The position numbers and the translations under genes are program-made. DNA of 64,000 nucleotides, from contig NZ_JBFNXH010000003.1 of the NCBI RefSeq assembly GCF_040812395.1, positions 124,001 to 188,000 of the forward strand. The letters are read 5' to 3'. Position 1 is the stretch's first letter, and the number at the start of each line of letters is the position of its first letter. The notes beneath the pieces are model-generated. The model ran no database searches, was not told the DNA's origin, and worked only from the letters and a program-made list of their open reading frames with translations. Below, in pieces: positions 33,203-41,821 of this stretch. The stretch comes from Paenibacillus_E sp040812395. GTDB taxonomy: Bacteria > Bacillota > Bacilli > Paenibacillales > NBRC-103111.

Positions 33203-35482
33203 TTAATAGGCTGCCGCAGCGGTACTTGCCAATTGACAACGATTACCCTGAACTTTACACCCTAACAGCCCGGAACCTTCCATTAAATTCATGATCTTTG
33301 GTACGAACCATAGCCGTATATCGCTCGCCGCAGTACCCTGAATGTAAGTTGTTTCTTGAATTAAATCCTTGCCAGTCTGCAATTCGATGAGTGCCTGCAT
33401 TCTAGCCATTAATTTCGTGTTATTGCTGTGCAAGAGCAGAAAAATACGCAAATAATCTTTGTAAGTAAGACTAAGTGCCGAGGATGTTATTTTAGCGGAT
33501 AGTTCAACTGCGTCCCCTTTAATTAGCTTATTCATATCCTGAAAAGCCTTAAGTGCTCCTTCTGCAGCAGCAACTAAAAGCACTAACATGGGTGAACCGA
33601 CATTTAGAAGCTCTTTTTCTGGATCTAGCAACGCCTCAAGTGTCCGAATGGCCATACGAAAAGAAAACATTTCCGCATATGCGGAAGACATATTAGCCAT
33701 GCAGGAGGAAAAACCGTAAAGCATATATTCCACCTCTTGATTCGGCAATACGTGTGCTCCCGGATCTATCCGTTCATTCGATGATTTTGGCTGCCCATTG
33801 GGATCCTTTTCCAGCCCATACGTGCGATAGTTGAACTTTGATAAGGCAAACTCATTCACATAAAGCTCATCGCGAAGTGACACCGTTGCTTGGTTAAATG
33901 CATCCAGCATGCTCATCGATCTTAAACTGACGGGCTCCGCCTTTTCCAAATCATAGGCAATCTCGCTTCCAATACCCGTCTCTTGGGCATTCGCCTCTCG
34001 ATATTTCTGGTAGTATCCATTCCCTGTCATGGAGGAGTCTTTGTTTCCCTGGAGCTTATTGTACAGCTCCCGTTCTCCGCTTTGTCCATTGAAAACACTG
34101 CATGCGCCTATTGACTGTCTGGCTTGCTCTAAAACGGCTTGAATTTTGTTTTTTTGCTCACGTTTGCTTTTAGAAATGGATTCATTCTTCTCCATTCTCG
34201 TTTTTTCCAATACACTCTGACTCGCATGAAACTGGCCTGAAAGTGTCCCATATGCATCGTTAGCGCGATTAGCCTTTGTTGTATTGTCGATAGTGTATAA
34301 ATACACCGAGTCTACGACCTCTTCAAATGCACTAAAAAGTGCAGATAAACTTGCGACAGCAGTCTGGTAGTTGTAAAAATAATCATCTCCGAATACAACT
34401 ACACTTTGAAATGCTTCTGATGCCTTCGATTTCTCGTTGCTTAATCGAGTGTTGATCCCACTCAACTTGTCACGAATTTCTCCATTGATCACCTTTGCTT
34501 TTCGTAGAGCTACTTCAATCGATTGTTGCAAATCAGATATAACCTTGCCATTTGCAGGAACCTCCAGTTTTGTTGCCGTGACTAATGCAGCGTATTTAAT
34601 CAAGAGTTCTAACAATTTTTCCAACTCATTTTGCTTTTCGATGAGCACTTGCGCTTGCTCCTGCAGCGTTTGTTTCGACTTAAGAATGGATTGTATGGCT
34701 GCCACGCTTCCAGCACCCGCTTGACTAAGCGAAGCTAAGCTCCTATCTAGACTTGCCATTGAGTCTTGAATGGATTTCAATTGATCATTTACATTCATAA
34801 GGTTGGATTTTACTTCGTCGATCGTATGTAAACCGATCTGTGAAGCCAGATCATCAAGTTCAGCGATCCTAGCTTGGTAATAACTATGGTAGGTTGAGGT
34901 TTTCGTATACAGCTCCTCGCTGCTTTCCCATGCTTCATCTAACGCTTTTTCTCTCTCTTCTATCAGCTTTTCAAGTTCATCTGCTTCTAATGTAAATTGC
35001 GACCCTTGACTAAAAGGGATCGTTGTTCCGCTTTTTCGAAATTTATCCGTAATCTCAAGCGTAAATTCAATTGGCGCCTTGATTTTCATATCTTCCAGCA
35101 CCTGTCTCCTAAAAATCACATGGCTTGCCAGCGAATAGACAGGCGTCACGCGCAACTTTTTTACTTCTGCTGCCGTGTCAATATAATGAAAACCACCAGG
35201 AGACACACTGCCTGACAGATTGCTAGCAAACACCTCGCGAAACATATTTTCCACGTCTTCCTGCGTCAAGCCAAGTCCATACAAACCTATCGCTTGCAGT
35301 TCGGGGTCATATGCCGACAGGACTGAGCGGGTGGCCGCCTTCACAGCTGAATCTGTTTCTTTTTCCGCAAGTTTAATTCTTGCAAAATCGATGAGTACAG
35401 CTTGAAATAAGAAAATCGGCACAATGATGAGAATCAGGTAAACCGATACCGCGCCTTTCTCAGAATGAATAAACGTTGGCAA
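33203..35482 (-). CDS. TadG-like large membrane-anchored protein
   Basis: 759 aa. The leader MPTFIHSEKG is followed by AVSVYLILIIVPIFLFQAVLI, a TadE/G-type helix with Tyr rather than Glu at +5. After residue 170 comes a long Lys/Glu/Ala/Gln-rich region to about 470 that looks like coiled coil, with a further helical domain at the C-terminus. It is much longer than the neighbouring pseudopilins. It may be a surface-exposed stalk or tip protein; the role is inferred from operon position. Confidence 0.75.
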   Translation of the reverse strand: MPTFIHSEKGAVSVYLILIIVPIFLFQAVLIDFARIKLAEKETDSAVKAATRSVLSAYDPELQAIGLYGLGLTQEDVENMFREVFASNLSGSVSPGGFHYIDTAAEVKKLRVTPVYSLASHVIFRRQVLEDMKIKAPIEFTLEITDKFRKSGTTIPFSQGSQFTLEADELEKLIEEREKALDEAWESSEELYTKTSTYHSYYQARIAELDDLASQIGLHTIDEVKSNLMNVNDQLKSIQDSMASLDRSLASLSQAGAGSVAAIQSILKSKQTLQEQAQVLIEKQNELEKLLELLIKYAALVTATKLEVPANGKVISDLQQSIEVALRKAKVINGEIRDKLSGINTRLSNEKSKASEAFQSVVVFGDDYFYNYQTAVASLSALFSAFEEVVDSVYLYTIDNTTKANRANDAYGTLSGQFHASQSVLEKTRMEKNESISKSKREQKNKIQAVLEQARQSIGACSVFNGQSGERELYNKLQGNKDSSMTGNGYYQKYREANAQETGIGSEIAYDLEKAEPVSLRSMSMLDAFNQATVSLRDELYVNEFALSKFNYRTYGLEKDPNGQPKSSNERIDPGAHVLPNQEVEYMLYGFSSCMANMSSAYAEMFSFRMAIRTLEALLDPEKELLNVGSPMLVLLVAAAEGALKAFQDMNKLIKGDAVELSAKITSSALSLTYKDYLRIFLLLHSNNTKLMARMQALIELQTGKDLIQETTYIQGTAASDIRLWFVPKIMNLMEGSGLLGCKVQGNRCQLASTAAAAY

Positions 35483-35496
35483 AAACTCCCCCCTTT

Positions 35497-36507
35497 CTAA
35501 TTGTGGATAACGACTACAATCCCCTTGCGCTCTAACTCCTTGCGAAGTTTATCCCCTGGCACCTCCTTGCCGTTGTCGTTCTTTCTAAAGAAATGCCACA
35601 CGACTCCTTTCACTTGTGTGCCTTGCTGGATAAGTTCAATGTCCTTGGGCATCTGCTCTTCCCGAAGTTGTGCATCCGTTGCATTGTAAAAAGCTTGGTG
35701 GGCAATTCCATGGACGTCGAGGGCGTCTATCGTTCTGCTTTTACCTGAAGGTGTGGTTAGTACAACCTCCTTGCCCCCTACTAACGATTTTAAATAGGAC
35801 GCTGCTTGACGCTCCGATTTGATGGTTACGGCAGGACCTGAAAGATTGCCTTGAGCAGGCTCTATAAGCGCTTCTTTCGCTTTTTGTGGAGAGATTCTTC
35901 CTTTAATCGTTTTGAAATAGGCGCGCGTGATATCAGTAAGCCGAATCAACTCTACGGCATCAATTACATGTGAAGTTCCTCGCCCATCCGCCTGCTCACG
36001 ATCGAACCATCCTTTTAAAAAAGGCGGCATGAGGAAAGGTCTCTTTAAAATAACCTCGACTTTATGGTCAAGAATAGAGTTCGAATAACGAGCAATCCCT
36101 GACATCCCATGAGGCAACATTATCGACGCTTTTGCAAGCTTGTTTTCAACATGCCCGCTAGTTCCTGCCGTTACAGAAGGAAGAGCTATTTCCGAGGAAC
36201 CTTTTGAGGCTAACAGCCCGAATAGATCTGTCACGCTATCTTGCGTTAACCGCCAATACAGTCCGTCGGTGTCACTTGGGTTAAAATTCCCGGACACCAG
36301 ATCTTTGTGACTGTTATCCCATGTGAAAGCTAGGCGCTCAGCCGCCGTTCGCGCAGTTTGTTGAACGAGAACCTTCTGATACGCGTACATGCCAACAAAT
36401 AACAGCATGATCGTGCACAACAGGATAATCGGAAAAACAAGGGAAGCTTCCAAAGTAAAGCTGCCTCCCTCATTAACGCTAAATTCCCGAAACCGTTTAC
36501 GGCGCAC
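35497..36507 (-). CDS. TadE-like pseudopilin, large
   Basis: 336 aa, GTG start overlapping the pilin gene's end by 11 bp, without its own ribosome site, so translation is probably coupled. The leader ends at Gly15; SFTLE puts Glu at +5, and a hydrophobic helix (ASLVFPIILLCTIMLLFVGM) follows. The extracellular part is mixed alpha/beta. A minor pilin role is inferred. Confidence 0.8.
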   Translation of the reverse strand: MRRKRFREFSVNEGGSFTLEASLVFPIILLCTIMLLFVGMYAYQKVLVQQTARTAAERLAFTWDNSHKDLVSGNFNPSDTDGLYWRLTQDSVTDLFGLLASKGSSEIALPSVTAGTSGHVENKLAKASIMLPHGMSGIARYSNSILDHKVEVILKRPFLMPPFLKGWFDREQADGRGTSHVIDAVELIRLTDITRAYFKTIKGRISPQKAKEALIEPAQGNLSGPAVTIKSERQAASYLKSLVGGKEVVLTTPSGKSRTIDALDVHGIAHQAFYNATDAQLREEQMPKDIELIQQGTQVKGVVWHFFRKNDNGKEVPGDKLRKELERKGIVVVIHN

Positions 36508-36724
36508 AGCTAGTTGTGGGGCCTGGAATACATGGCGTTACCGTGCTGTTATCCTTCAAATCGGTATTCGCATCGCCAATCAGCTTTTGAAACCATGAAA
36601 CAATCCACTTTCTAAAAATGATGGCGATTGCAACAAGAACCGCTACAATCAACAAAATTTCCAAAGTGCCAAGCCCTTCTTCATCATTCCAAAATCCTTT
36701 CAACCAGCTAAAAGCTGTTTTCAT
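36497..36724 (-). CDS. Flp-type major pilin
   Basis: 75 aa. The prepilin cleavage site lies after Gly17 (DEEG), with LGTLE giving Glu at +5, then the hydrophobic helix ILLIVAVLVAIAIIF. The mature protein is about 58 residues, usual for Flp/type IVb pilins. Two cysteines in the tail (PCIPGPTTSC) could form a small disulfide loop outside the cell. It sits between tadC and the TadE genes. Confidence 0.88.
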   Translation of the reverse strand: MKTAFSWLKGFWNDEEGLGTLEILLIVAVLVAIAIIFRKWIVSWFQKLIGDANTDLKDNSTVTPCIPGPTTSCAP

Positions 36725-36758
36725 TTCATATTCCTCCTTTTTTTCTGCTCCACATGGT

Positions 36759-37628
36759 CTATTGTTTCATGATTAATAAGGCAGGGGCAGCAACGATTAC
36801 CATGACCACCACAAAGATAAAAACCATCGGAAATACGAGCTTCGACGATGCTTCTTCGCCAAGCGTTCGAGAAACGGACTTACGTCTTTGCCATAACTCT
36901 AACGACAGTGCTTGCAGAGCTATCACAAAATCGCTCCCTCCTCGCTTATAATTCAGCATAAGTGATGAAGTAAATAACGATACTTCGTGAAGCGCGCAGC
37001 GTTTACTGAAATCGTCCATCACTTTTGCGAAAGAAACGTTCATTTCCATTTCGTGAACCGCTTGAGCCAGTTCTTTGTATAAGGGAGTTTGACTCTTATT
37101 GCTGCGCGCTTCTACACAGCGAATCCATGCTCGATTAACCGTTTCGCCTGCATTGACAAGAAGGACAATTGTGTTCAGAACCTCAGGCAGTTCAAGGATC
37201 ATATGCTGCTGTTTTTTGCGTATTTTTGTATCAAGATCTCTTACCATGAGCATAGGTACAGTCAAAGAAACCAGAACGCCAAAACCGAACAATGTTTCAT
37301 CACTGCTTGCGAGAACCGAAAATAACGTAAAAAGAAGCAAACAACCGGCTGCAGCAGAAACCAACTCCGCGAAAAACATTTTACTGCCATGCACTGCAAA
37401 TCCCCTGCCATGCAGCGTAATCAGCTTGTGATGCACTTTGCCTGTGAAATCAGGCAGTTTCTCCATTAATTGAAGTTGATCTACGACAAAATAACTGGCC
37501 GGGAGCAGCCATTTAATCTGAAATGGATACGGGTTATCCTTTAGAAATACGCTGTATGTTTTGCGGCCCAGCAGATATAGAATGATACAAACTGACAGCT
37601 CCAACGTCCCTACAATTGTGATCCACAT
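36759..37628 (-). CDS. TadC-like inner-membrane platform protein
   Basis: 289 aa. Four or so hydrophobic helices and the type II secretion F domain (about residues 125-260, with VLNTIVLLVNAGETVNRAW and NYKRGGSDFVIALQALS). TadB/TadC pairs form the membrane platform for pilus assembly. It starts 1 bp after tadB ends. Confidence 0.88.
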   Translation of the reverse strand: MWITIVGTLELSVCIILYLLGRKTYSVFLKDNPYPFQIKWLLPASYFVVDQLQLMEKLPDFTGKVHHKLITLHGRGFAVHGSKMFFAELVSAAAGCLLLFTLFSVLASSDETLFGFGVLVSLTVPMLMVRDLDTKIRKKQQHMILELPEVLNTIVLLVNAGETVNRAWIRCVEARSNKSQTPLYKELAQAVHEMEMNVSFAKVMDDFSKRCALHEVSLFTSSLMLNYKRGGSDFVIALQALSLELWQRRKSVSRTLGEEASSKLVFPMVFIFVVVMVIVAAPALLIMKQ

Positions 37629-37629
37629 T

Positions 37630-38499
37630 CTACACCTTAATATTCATAATTTTTTGTATCACCCCATAGCAGCCCCCGAGAAGAAGCAAGCTTGCAGTCA
37701 TGATGAGCACACCACTGCCCGTGTACAACGGTTCCATATATTCGGGCGAAGTAAAAGCAAGCACGGCAACAATAATAATGGGTGCGAATAAAAGCACTCT
37801 GGATTCGAATCTTTTTTGCGCAATCATGACCGAAATATCCTGTGTGATTTCCAGCTTCTCACCGATAACGCCTGCTGTTCGCTTCATGACCTCGACCAAA
37901 TTGCCTCCTGTTCGCTTACAGGTCAGAAAAACATCCGTAAAACTCGTCACATCCTCCAAATGACTGCGTGTGGCAAAATTTTTCAGTGCAGCTTCGATAG
38001 GCTCGCCATTCTCGACCCTTCTGCAAATAATGCTAAATTCAACAACAACTAAGCAGGAAGGATCCGGGTACAAGACTTTTAAATCTTCCAATGCTTCGCG
38101 AAATGCGGATTCTATCGATTTCCCTGCCGTCATTGAGGAAGACAAACAGCTTAATGCTTGCTTGAACTGAACATGGAGCTTGTTTTTACGTATGCGAATG
38201 AGCTGCCGTCTCCGAATACTCGGAAAGACGAAACCCACCAGACCCAACAACAAAGCAAATAAGATACTCTTATAGAACACATAGCCTACGACTATAGCAG
38301 GCAAACCCAGCATGAGAACAGCAATTATTTTTTCTTTCGTTGAAAGCACATAGATATCATAATCGACGAGAGAACTTATACCTGCATTTGCTGGGGCAAC
38401 TGCTTGCCCAGCTCGCAATATGATCTTCTTTCTCTCCAGCTTTATAAGGAGCAGCCAGCAGCAGGCACCCGCGATTACTGCAATCAGAAGCATTTTCAT
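37630..38499 (-). CDS. TadB-like inner-membrane platform protein
   Basis: 289 aa. N-terminal helices and a type II secretion F domain with ALSCLSSSMTAGKSIESAF near residue 110 and FLTCKRTGGNLVEVMKRTA near 190. Its start overlaps the tadA stop by 4 bp. It partners TadC in the platform worked by TadA. Confidence 0.9.
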   Translation of the reverse strand: MKMLLIAVIAGACCWLLLIKLERKKIILRAGQAVAPANAGISSLVDYDIYVLSTKEKIIAVLMLGLPAIVVGYVFYKSILFALLLGLVGFVFPSIRRRQLIRIRKNKLHVQFKQALSCLSSSMTAGKSIESAFREALEDLKVLYPDPSCLVVVEFSIICRRVENGEPIEAALKNFATRSHLEDVTSFTDVFLTCKRTGGNLVEVMKRTAGVIGEKLEITQDISVMIAQKRFESRVLLFAPIIIVAVLAFTSPEYMEPLYTGSGVLIMTASLLLLGGCYGVIQKIMNIKV

Positions 38500-39758
38500 G
38501 AGGCCTCACCTGTAAGTTCATCCTGTGTGAACCATATCGGCAGCTGTTTGCCAGCCATTCGTATCTTGTGCATGTTATGAAGCTTATTGCCTGTGTAAGT
38601 GAGCTTTCCAATTACTTTTCGATCCTCAGCCTCGCCGGATTCCTCGAATAGGAACAGCGGATGCAATTGCACCTCTCCATTCACAACACCCAGTACTTCG
38701 TGGATTTCCGTTACTTTTCGTGTACGATCGCGAATTCGGCTTATGTGAATCAACACATCAAGCGCTGAGGCAATCTGCTTGCGGATGACTTCGATTGGAA
38801 GAGCCGCTCCGCTTAGCACCATCGTTTCCAAACGGCTTAGCATGTCGGAAGAAGAATTCGCATGGCCAGTACTTATCGAACCGTCATGCCCAGTATTCAT
38901 CGCAGACAGCATATCAAGCGCTTCAGCTCCGCGAACCTCCCCAACGATAATGCGGTTTGGACGCATACGCAGTGATGAGCGGATGAGATCGCGAATCGTT
39001 ATTTCCCCTTTCCCCTCTGTATTTGCATTTCGCGTTTCCATTCGTACCAGATTCGGTACATTTTGGATCTGTAGCTCAGCAGAGTCCTCGATGGTAATCA
39101 TTCGTTCATCAGCTGGTATCCACGCTCCCAATGCATTCAGGAATGTCGTCTTACCCGAACCCGTCCCCCCGCCTATGAAAACATTAAAGCCCGATTCAAT
39201 CATTATTTGCAGCAGCTCCGCAGCTTCCTTCGAAATACTGTCCATTCGGATTAAATCGTCCATGAGCATCGGCTTCTCTGGAAATTTGCGAATGGTTAGT
39301 GTAGGCCCGTTTAGCGAAGCAGGCGGCAGCACGACGTTCACGCGTGATCCATCCTTAAGCCTTGCATCAACGATTGGCGATCCCTGATTCACAATTCGAT
39401 TTACCTTCGCGACGATCATTTGAATGAGATCTTCCAGCTTATCCGCACTCTCAAACGAGTACGGATAACGCTCCACAGCCCCTTTACGTTCAATAAAGAT
39501 GTTTTCATGCCCATTTACCATGATCTCTGTCACCGATGGATCGTCTAGCAGCGGTTGGAGTACATCCAGTCCTCGGAATGAATGAAATATCCGTTTCACG
39601 CCTTCGAGAATTTCGTTCGAAGTCCAATCCTCTGAGGCGGATACCGTAAATACCGCTTCCTCAATAAGTTCCAGCAACTGCGCATCGCTTACCGTATGAG
39701 TAAGATCCAGCCGTTCCTTGATTTGCTGTTTCAATTCAAGAAAAAGGTCTTGTTTCAT
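38496..39758 (-). CDS. CpaF/TadA-family secretion ATPase
   Basis: 420 aa. Walker A GGGTGSGKTTFLNAL is near residue 196, the Asp box is in TIEDSAELQ near 222, Walker B is IIVGEVRGAEALDML near 270 and the His box STGHANSS near 296. The CpaF-type N-terminal domain includes DPSVTEIMVNG. It powers pilus extension, and in some Tad systems retraction, from the cytosol. It overlaps tadZ and tadB by 4 bp on each side. Confidence 0.93.
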   Translation of the reverse strand: MKQDLFLELKQQIKERLDLTHTVSDAQLLELIEEAVFTVSASEDWTSNEILEGVKRIFHSFRGLDVLQPLLDDPSVTEIMVNGHENIFIERKGAVERYPYSFESADKLEDLIQMIVAKVNRIVNQGSPIVDARLKDGSRVNVVLPPASLNGPTLTIRKFPEKPMLMDDLIRMDSISKEAAELLQIMIESGFNVFIGGGTGSGKTTFLNALGAWIPADERMITIEDSAELQIQNVPNLVRMETRNANTEGKGEITIRDLIRSSLRMRPNRIIVGEVRGAEALDMLSAMNTGHDGSISTGHANSSSDMLSRLETMVLSGAALPIEVIRKQIASALDVLIHISRIRDRTRKVTEIHEVLGVVNGEVQLHPLFLFEESGEAEDRKVIGKLTYTGNKLHNMHKIRMAGKQLPIWFTQDELTGEAS

Positions 39759-40873
39759 GAAGCAGCAGCTCCCTTTGTATCCAAGTCAAGAGCTGTTGAC
39801 TTTCTTGAAGTACAAGCGGTGAAGATCTCATAGACTTGCTCCGAAAACAACACAGATTGCCAAATCTGCTCGGCAGTATGTATGATTTTCCACTCTGGGA
39901 TGTAGGGCAGATAACCTTTCACCGGGTTATTCAATCCAGTAAAATCGTTCGCCAGCTTTCCTGTGTACTTATTCACAATAAGATGAACCTTATGCAAATT
40001 ACCTATTTGCTTCAACAATGCTTGCGTTTTGAATACGTCGTTCAGATCGTCAAGCACGATCCAGAAGATGTGATCACTCAGCTCCAACGCTTTGACAATC
40101 CTTGGATGAACAGCTGCCTCCATATCAATGATGATATAGTCATATTGGTTTAGATGGACTAGCGCTTCAATAAAAATACGCACATCTTCTCCTGTCATTT
40201 CCTGCATTTCTCGGATGAGATCCCGAGGCGTCATGTAATCGACCCGTAATCGAGGATCATGCGATTTCAACAATTCCAGCTTAGGTGCTAACAATTCAGG
40301 CGTACTTCTCAAATAATATAAAATTTGCGAAAAACGTGTCGAATCTCCTTGCATCCACGCCGAGGCTGAACTAATAGATTCCAGGCTTAAATAAAACACA
40401 CGTTCCCCACGAAACGATAGTTGCTTTGCCAAGTGAACTGCCGTTATTGTCTTGCCATTGCTGCCAACACTTCCGTATATGGATAATATTTGTGTACCTT
40501 TATGTCCGGGAGTAGAGGTAACCATCAGCTTTTCCCAATAAAAGGCGATGAGACGCGACAACAGCTGCTGCAGCGATTGAAAACGATACAGGAACGGTAC
40601 CTTGACCTCCGCTTCCTGGGAATTTGTGATCGTTTCACTCAAAATAATTTTACACAAGGAGGCATGCGTATTCGTAAGCTGCGGATAATATACCTCCGAC
40701 AGCAGCAGTATGCCGTCGAGTTGGGGATTTTCCATCAATTCGATCACATAGTCTAATTTTGTAAACAGCTTAACTTGAAGCCTTTCGGCAAACTCTGAAG
40801 TGCGTACGAACGCCGCTAATCGATCCGCATAGACCGTGTCGTCATCCAAAACATAAAGCTGAATTTTCGTCAT
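39755..40873 (-). CDS. TadZ/CpaE-like localisation protein
   Basis: 372 aa. Residues 1-115 resemble a response-regulator receiver fold (YVLDDD start); the rest is a MinD/ParA-type P-loop domain with a deviant Walker A (GSVGSNGKTITAVHLA near 134) and IIIDMEAAVHP near 248. TadZ proteins place the Tad machine at its cellular site. ATG at 40873 follows AGGAGG. Confidence 0.85.
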   Translation of the reverse strand: MTKIQLYVLDDDTVYADRLAAFVRTSEFAERLQVKLFTKLDYVIELMENPQLDGILLLSEVYYPQLTNTHASLCKIILSETITNSQEAEVKVPFLYRFQSLQQLLSRLIAFYWEKLMVTSTPGHKGTQILSIYGSVGSNGKTITAVHLAKQLSFRGERVFYLSLESISSASAWMQGDSTRFSQILYYLRSTPELLAPKLELLKSHDPRLRVDYMTPRDLIREMQEMTGEDVRIFIEALVHLNQYDYIIIDMEAAVHPRIVKALELSDHIFWIVLDDLNDVFKTQALLKQIGNLHKVHLIVNKYTGKLANDFTGLNNPVKGYLPYIPEWKIIHTAEQIWQSVLFSEQVYEIFTACTSRKSTALDLDTKGAAAS

Positions 40874-40899
40874 CTAATCCTCCTCCCCACACTTTGAAT

Positions 40900-40992
40900 T
40901 CAAGTGATCATCGTATACAATCCGCTGCCAATCAGCACAAAACCGATGACTGCAAGCACGATGACAATACGAATTGCAGTCGCAGACGCCAT
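40900..40992 (-). CDS. 30-aa single-pass membrane peptide, first Tad gene
   Basis: The ATG at 40992 is 7 nt after AAGGAGG, one of the best ribosome sites in the window, and the frame ends TGA at 40902-40900. The peptide is almost all one hydrophobic helix (IRIVIVLAVIGFVLIGSGLY). It lies between the leader hairpin and tadZ, 26 bp before tadZ. No family recognised. It may be a small Tad membrane subunit or a translated leader. Confidence 0.65.
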   Translation of the reverse strand: MASATAIRIVIVLAVIGFVLIGSGLYTMIT

Positions 40993-41012
40993 TCATCCCC
41001 CTCCTTAAAACA

Positions 41013-41072
41013 CAAAAAAAGCACTCACTGATCAAGGAGATCAATCTCCATCATCAGCGGTGCTTCCGCTTG
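41013..41072 (-). terminator. terminator hairpin in the Tad leader / after the thioesterase
   Basis: On the minus strand AAGCAC-GCTGAT, an inner GGAGAT-TG-ATCTCC hairpin, ATCAG, GTGCTT, then TTTTTTTGTGTTTT just before the ribosome site of the 30-aa peptide. It ends the thioesterase transcript, but it also lies downstream of the promoter at 41091-41118 and so would attenuate the Tad operon. Confidence 0.8.
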
Positions 41073-41090
41073 TTTTTTGAAATTAACCAA

Positions 41091-41118
41091 ATTGTACCAC
41101 ATTTCCCCAAAAAATCAA
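41091..41118 (-). promoter_or_regulatory. promoter of the Tad operon
   Basis: TTGATT at 41118-41113, 16-bp spacer, extended -10 TGG-TACAAT with TACAAT at 41096-41091 on the minus strand. It lies between the thioesterase stop and the hairpin, with no better promoter seen before tadZ. Confidence 0.6.
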
Positions 41119-41124
41119 TCCCTT

Positions 41125-41637
41125 TTATTCCCAAGGATATTTCATGGTGAAAAAACCGGCCAGCTTCTTGCTTTCTTGTCTGCGAATACGCCGAATCTCC
41201 GCTCGCTGAGGCGCGGATTCATGAAGCTTCGTCTCTTCTTCGGTCTCCGGTACTACTTGAGGGATTTCAACAGGCTTTTTGTTGTCATCCAACGCGACAA
41301 AGGTAAGAAAGGAAGTTGCAGCAATTTTCCGGACGCCTGTTTTCAAATCTTCTGTAACCACTTTAACGAATACTTCCATTGAACTTGTACCTGTCCAGGT
41401 CACGAATGACTCCAGGCAGACCGAATCAGATGTATGGATCGGGTGCAGAAAGTCCACGGAATCCGTAGAGGCTGTCACAACAGATCGGCGGCAGTGTTTA
41501 TGAGCGGCAATCGATGCAATGTCATCGATGTAAGACATCAATTTACCGCCAAACAACGTATTATGATTGTTCACATCCGTCGGGAAAATTCTTGACGTTT
41601 TGAAGCATCTGGATTCTCTGGCGTATCTTTGTTCCAT
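41125..41637 (-). CDS. acyl-CoA thioesterase, hotdog fold (second copy)
   Basis: 170 aa from the ATG at 41637, 9 nt after GAGGGG; an in-frame TTG at 41646 abuts the site. The pattern NNHNTLFGGKLMSYIDDIASIAAHKH and VTASTDSVDFLHPI parallels the protein at 12942-13427, with a similar VPETEEE segment and basic C-terminal helix. The paralogues probably differ in acyl-chain range or regulation. It lies between the kinase and the Tad operon without obvious functional link. Confidence 0.87.
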   Translation of the reverse strand: MEQRYARESRCFKTSRIFPTDVNNHNTLFGGKLMSYIDDIASIAAHKHCRRSVVTASTDSVDFLHPIHTSDSVCLESFVTWTGTSSMEVFVKVVTEDLKTGVRKIAATSFLTFVALDDNKKPVEIPQVVPETEEETKLHESAPQRAEIRRIRRQESKKLAGFFTMKYPWE

Positions 41638-41821
41638 TCTGTGCAACCCCTCTTATCATAAATTACTTGTATCATAACACAGAAACCTATCAACAGCGGT
41701 TATAACTTTCGCAGCATGTGTAATATAGTAGCACAAACTATTCAATCTAATGGGAGGTAGCCCCCTTGGAGCTGTTTCACTGCATTCCTAGCATAGATGA
41801 TTTACCAGCTAAACAAAGGTA

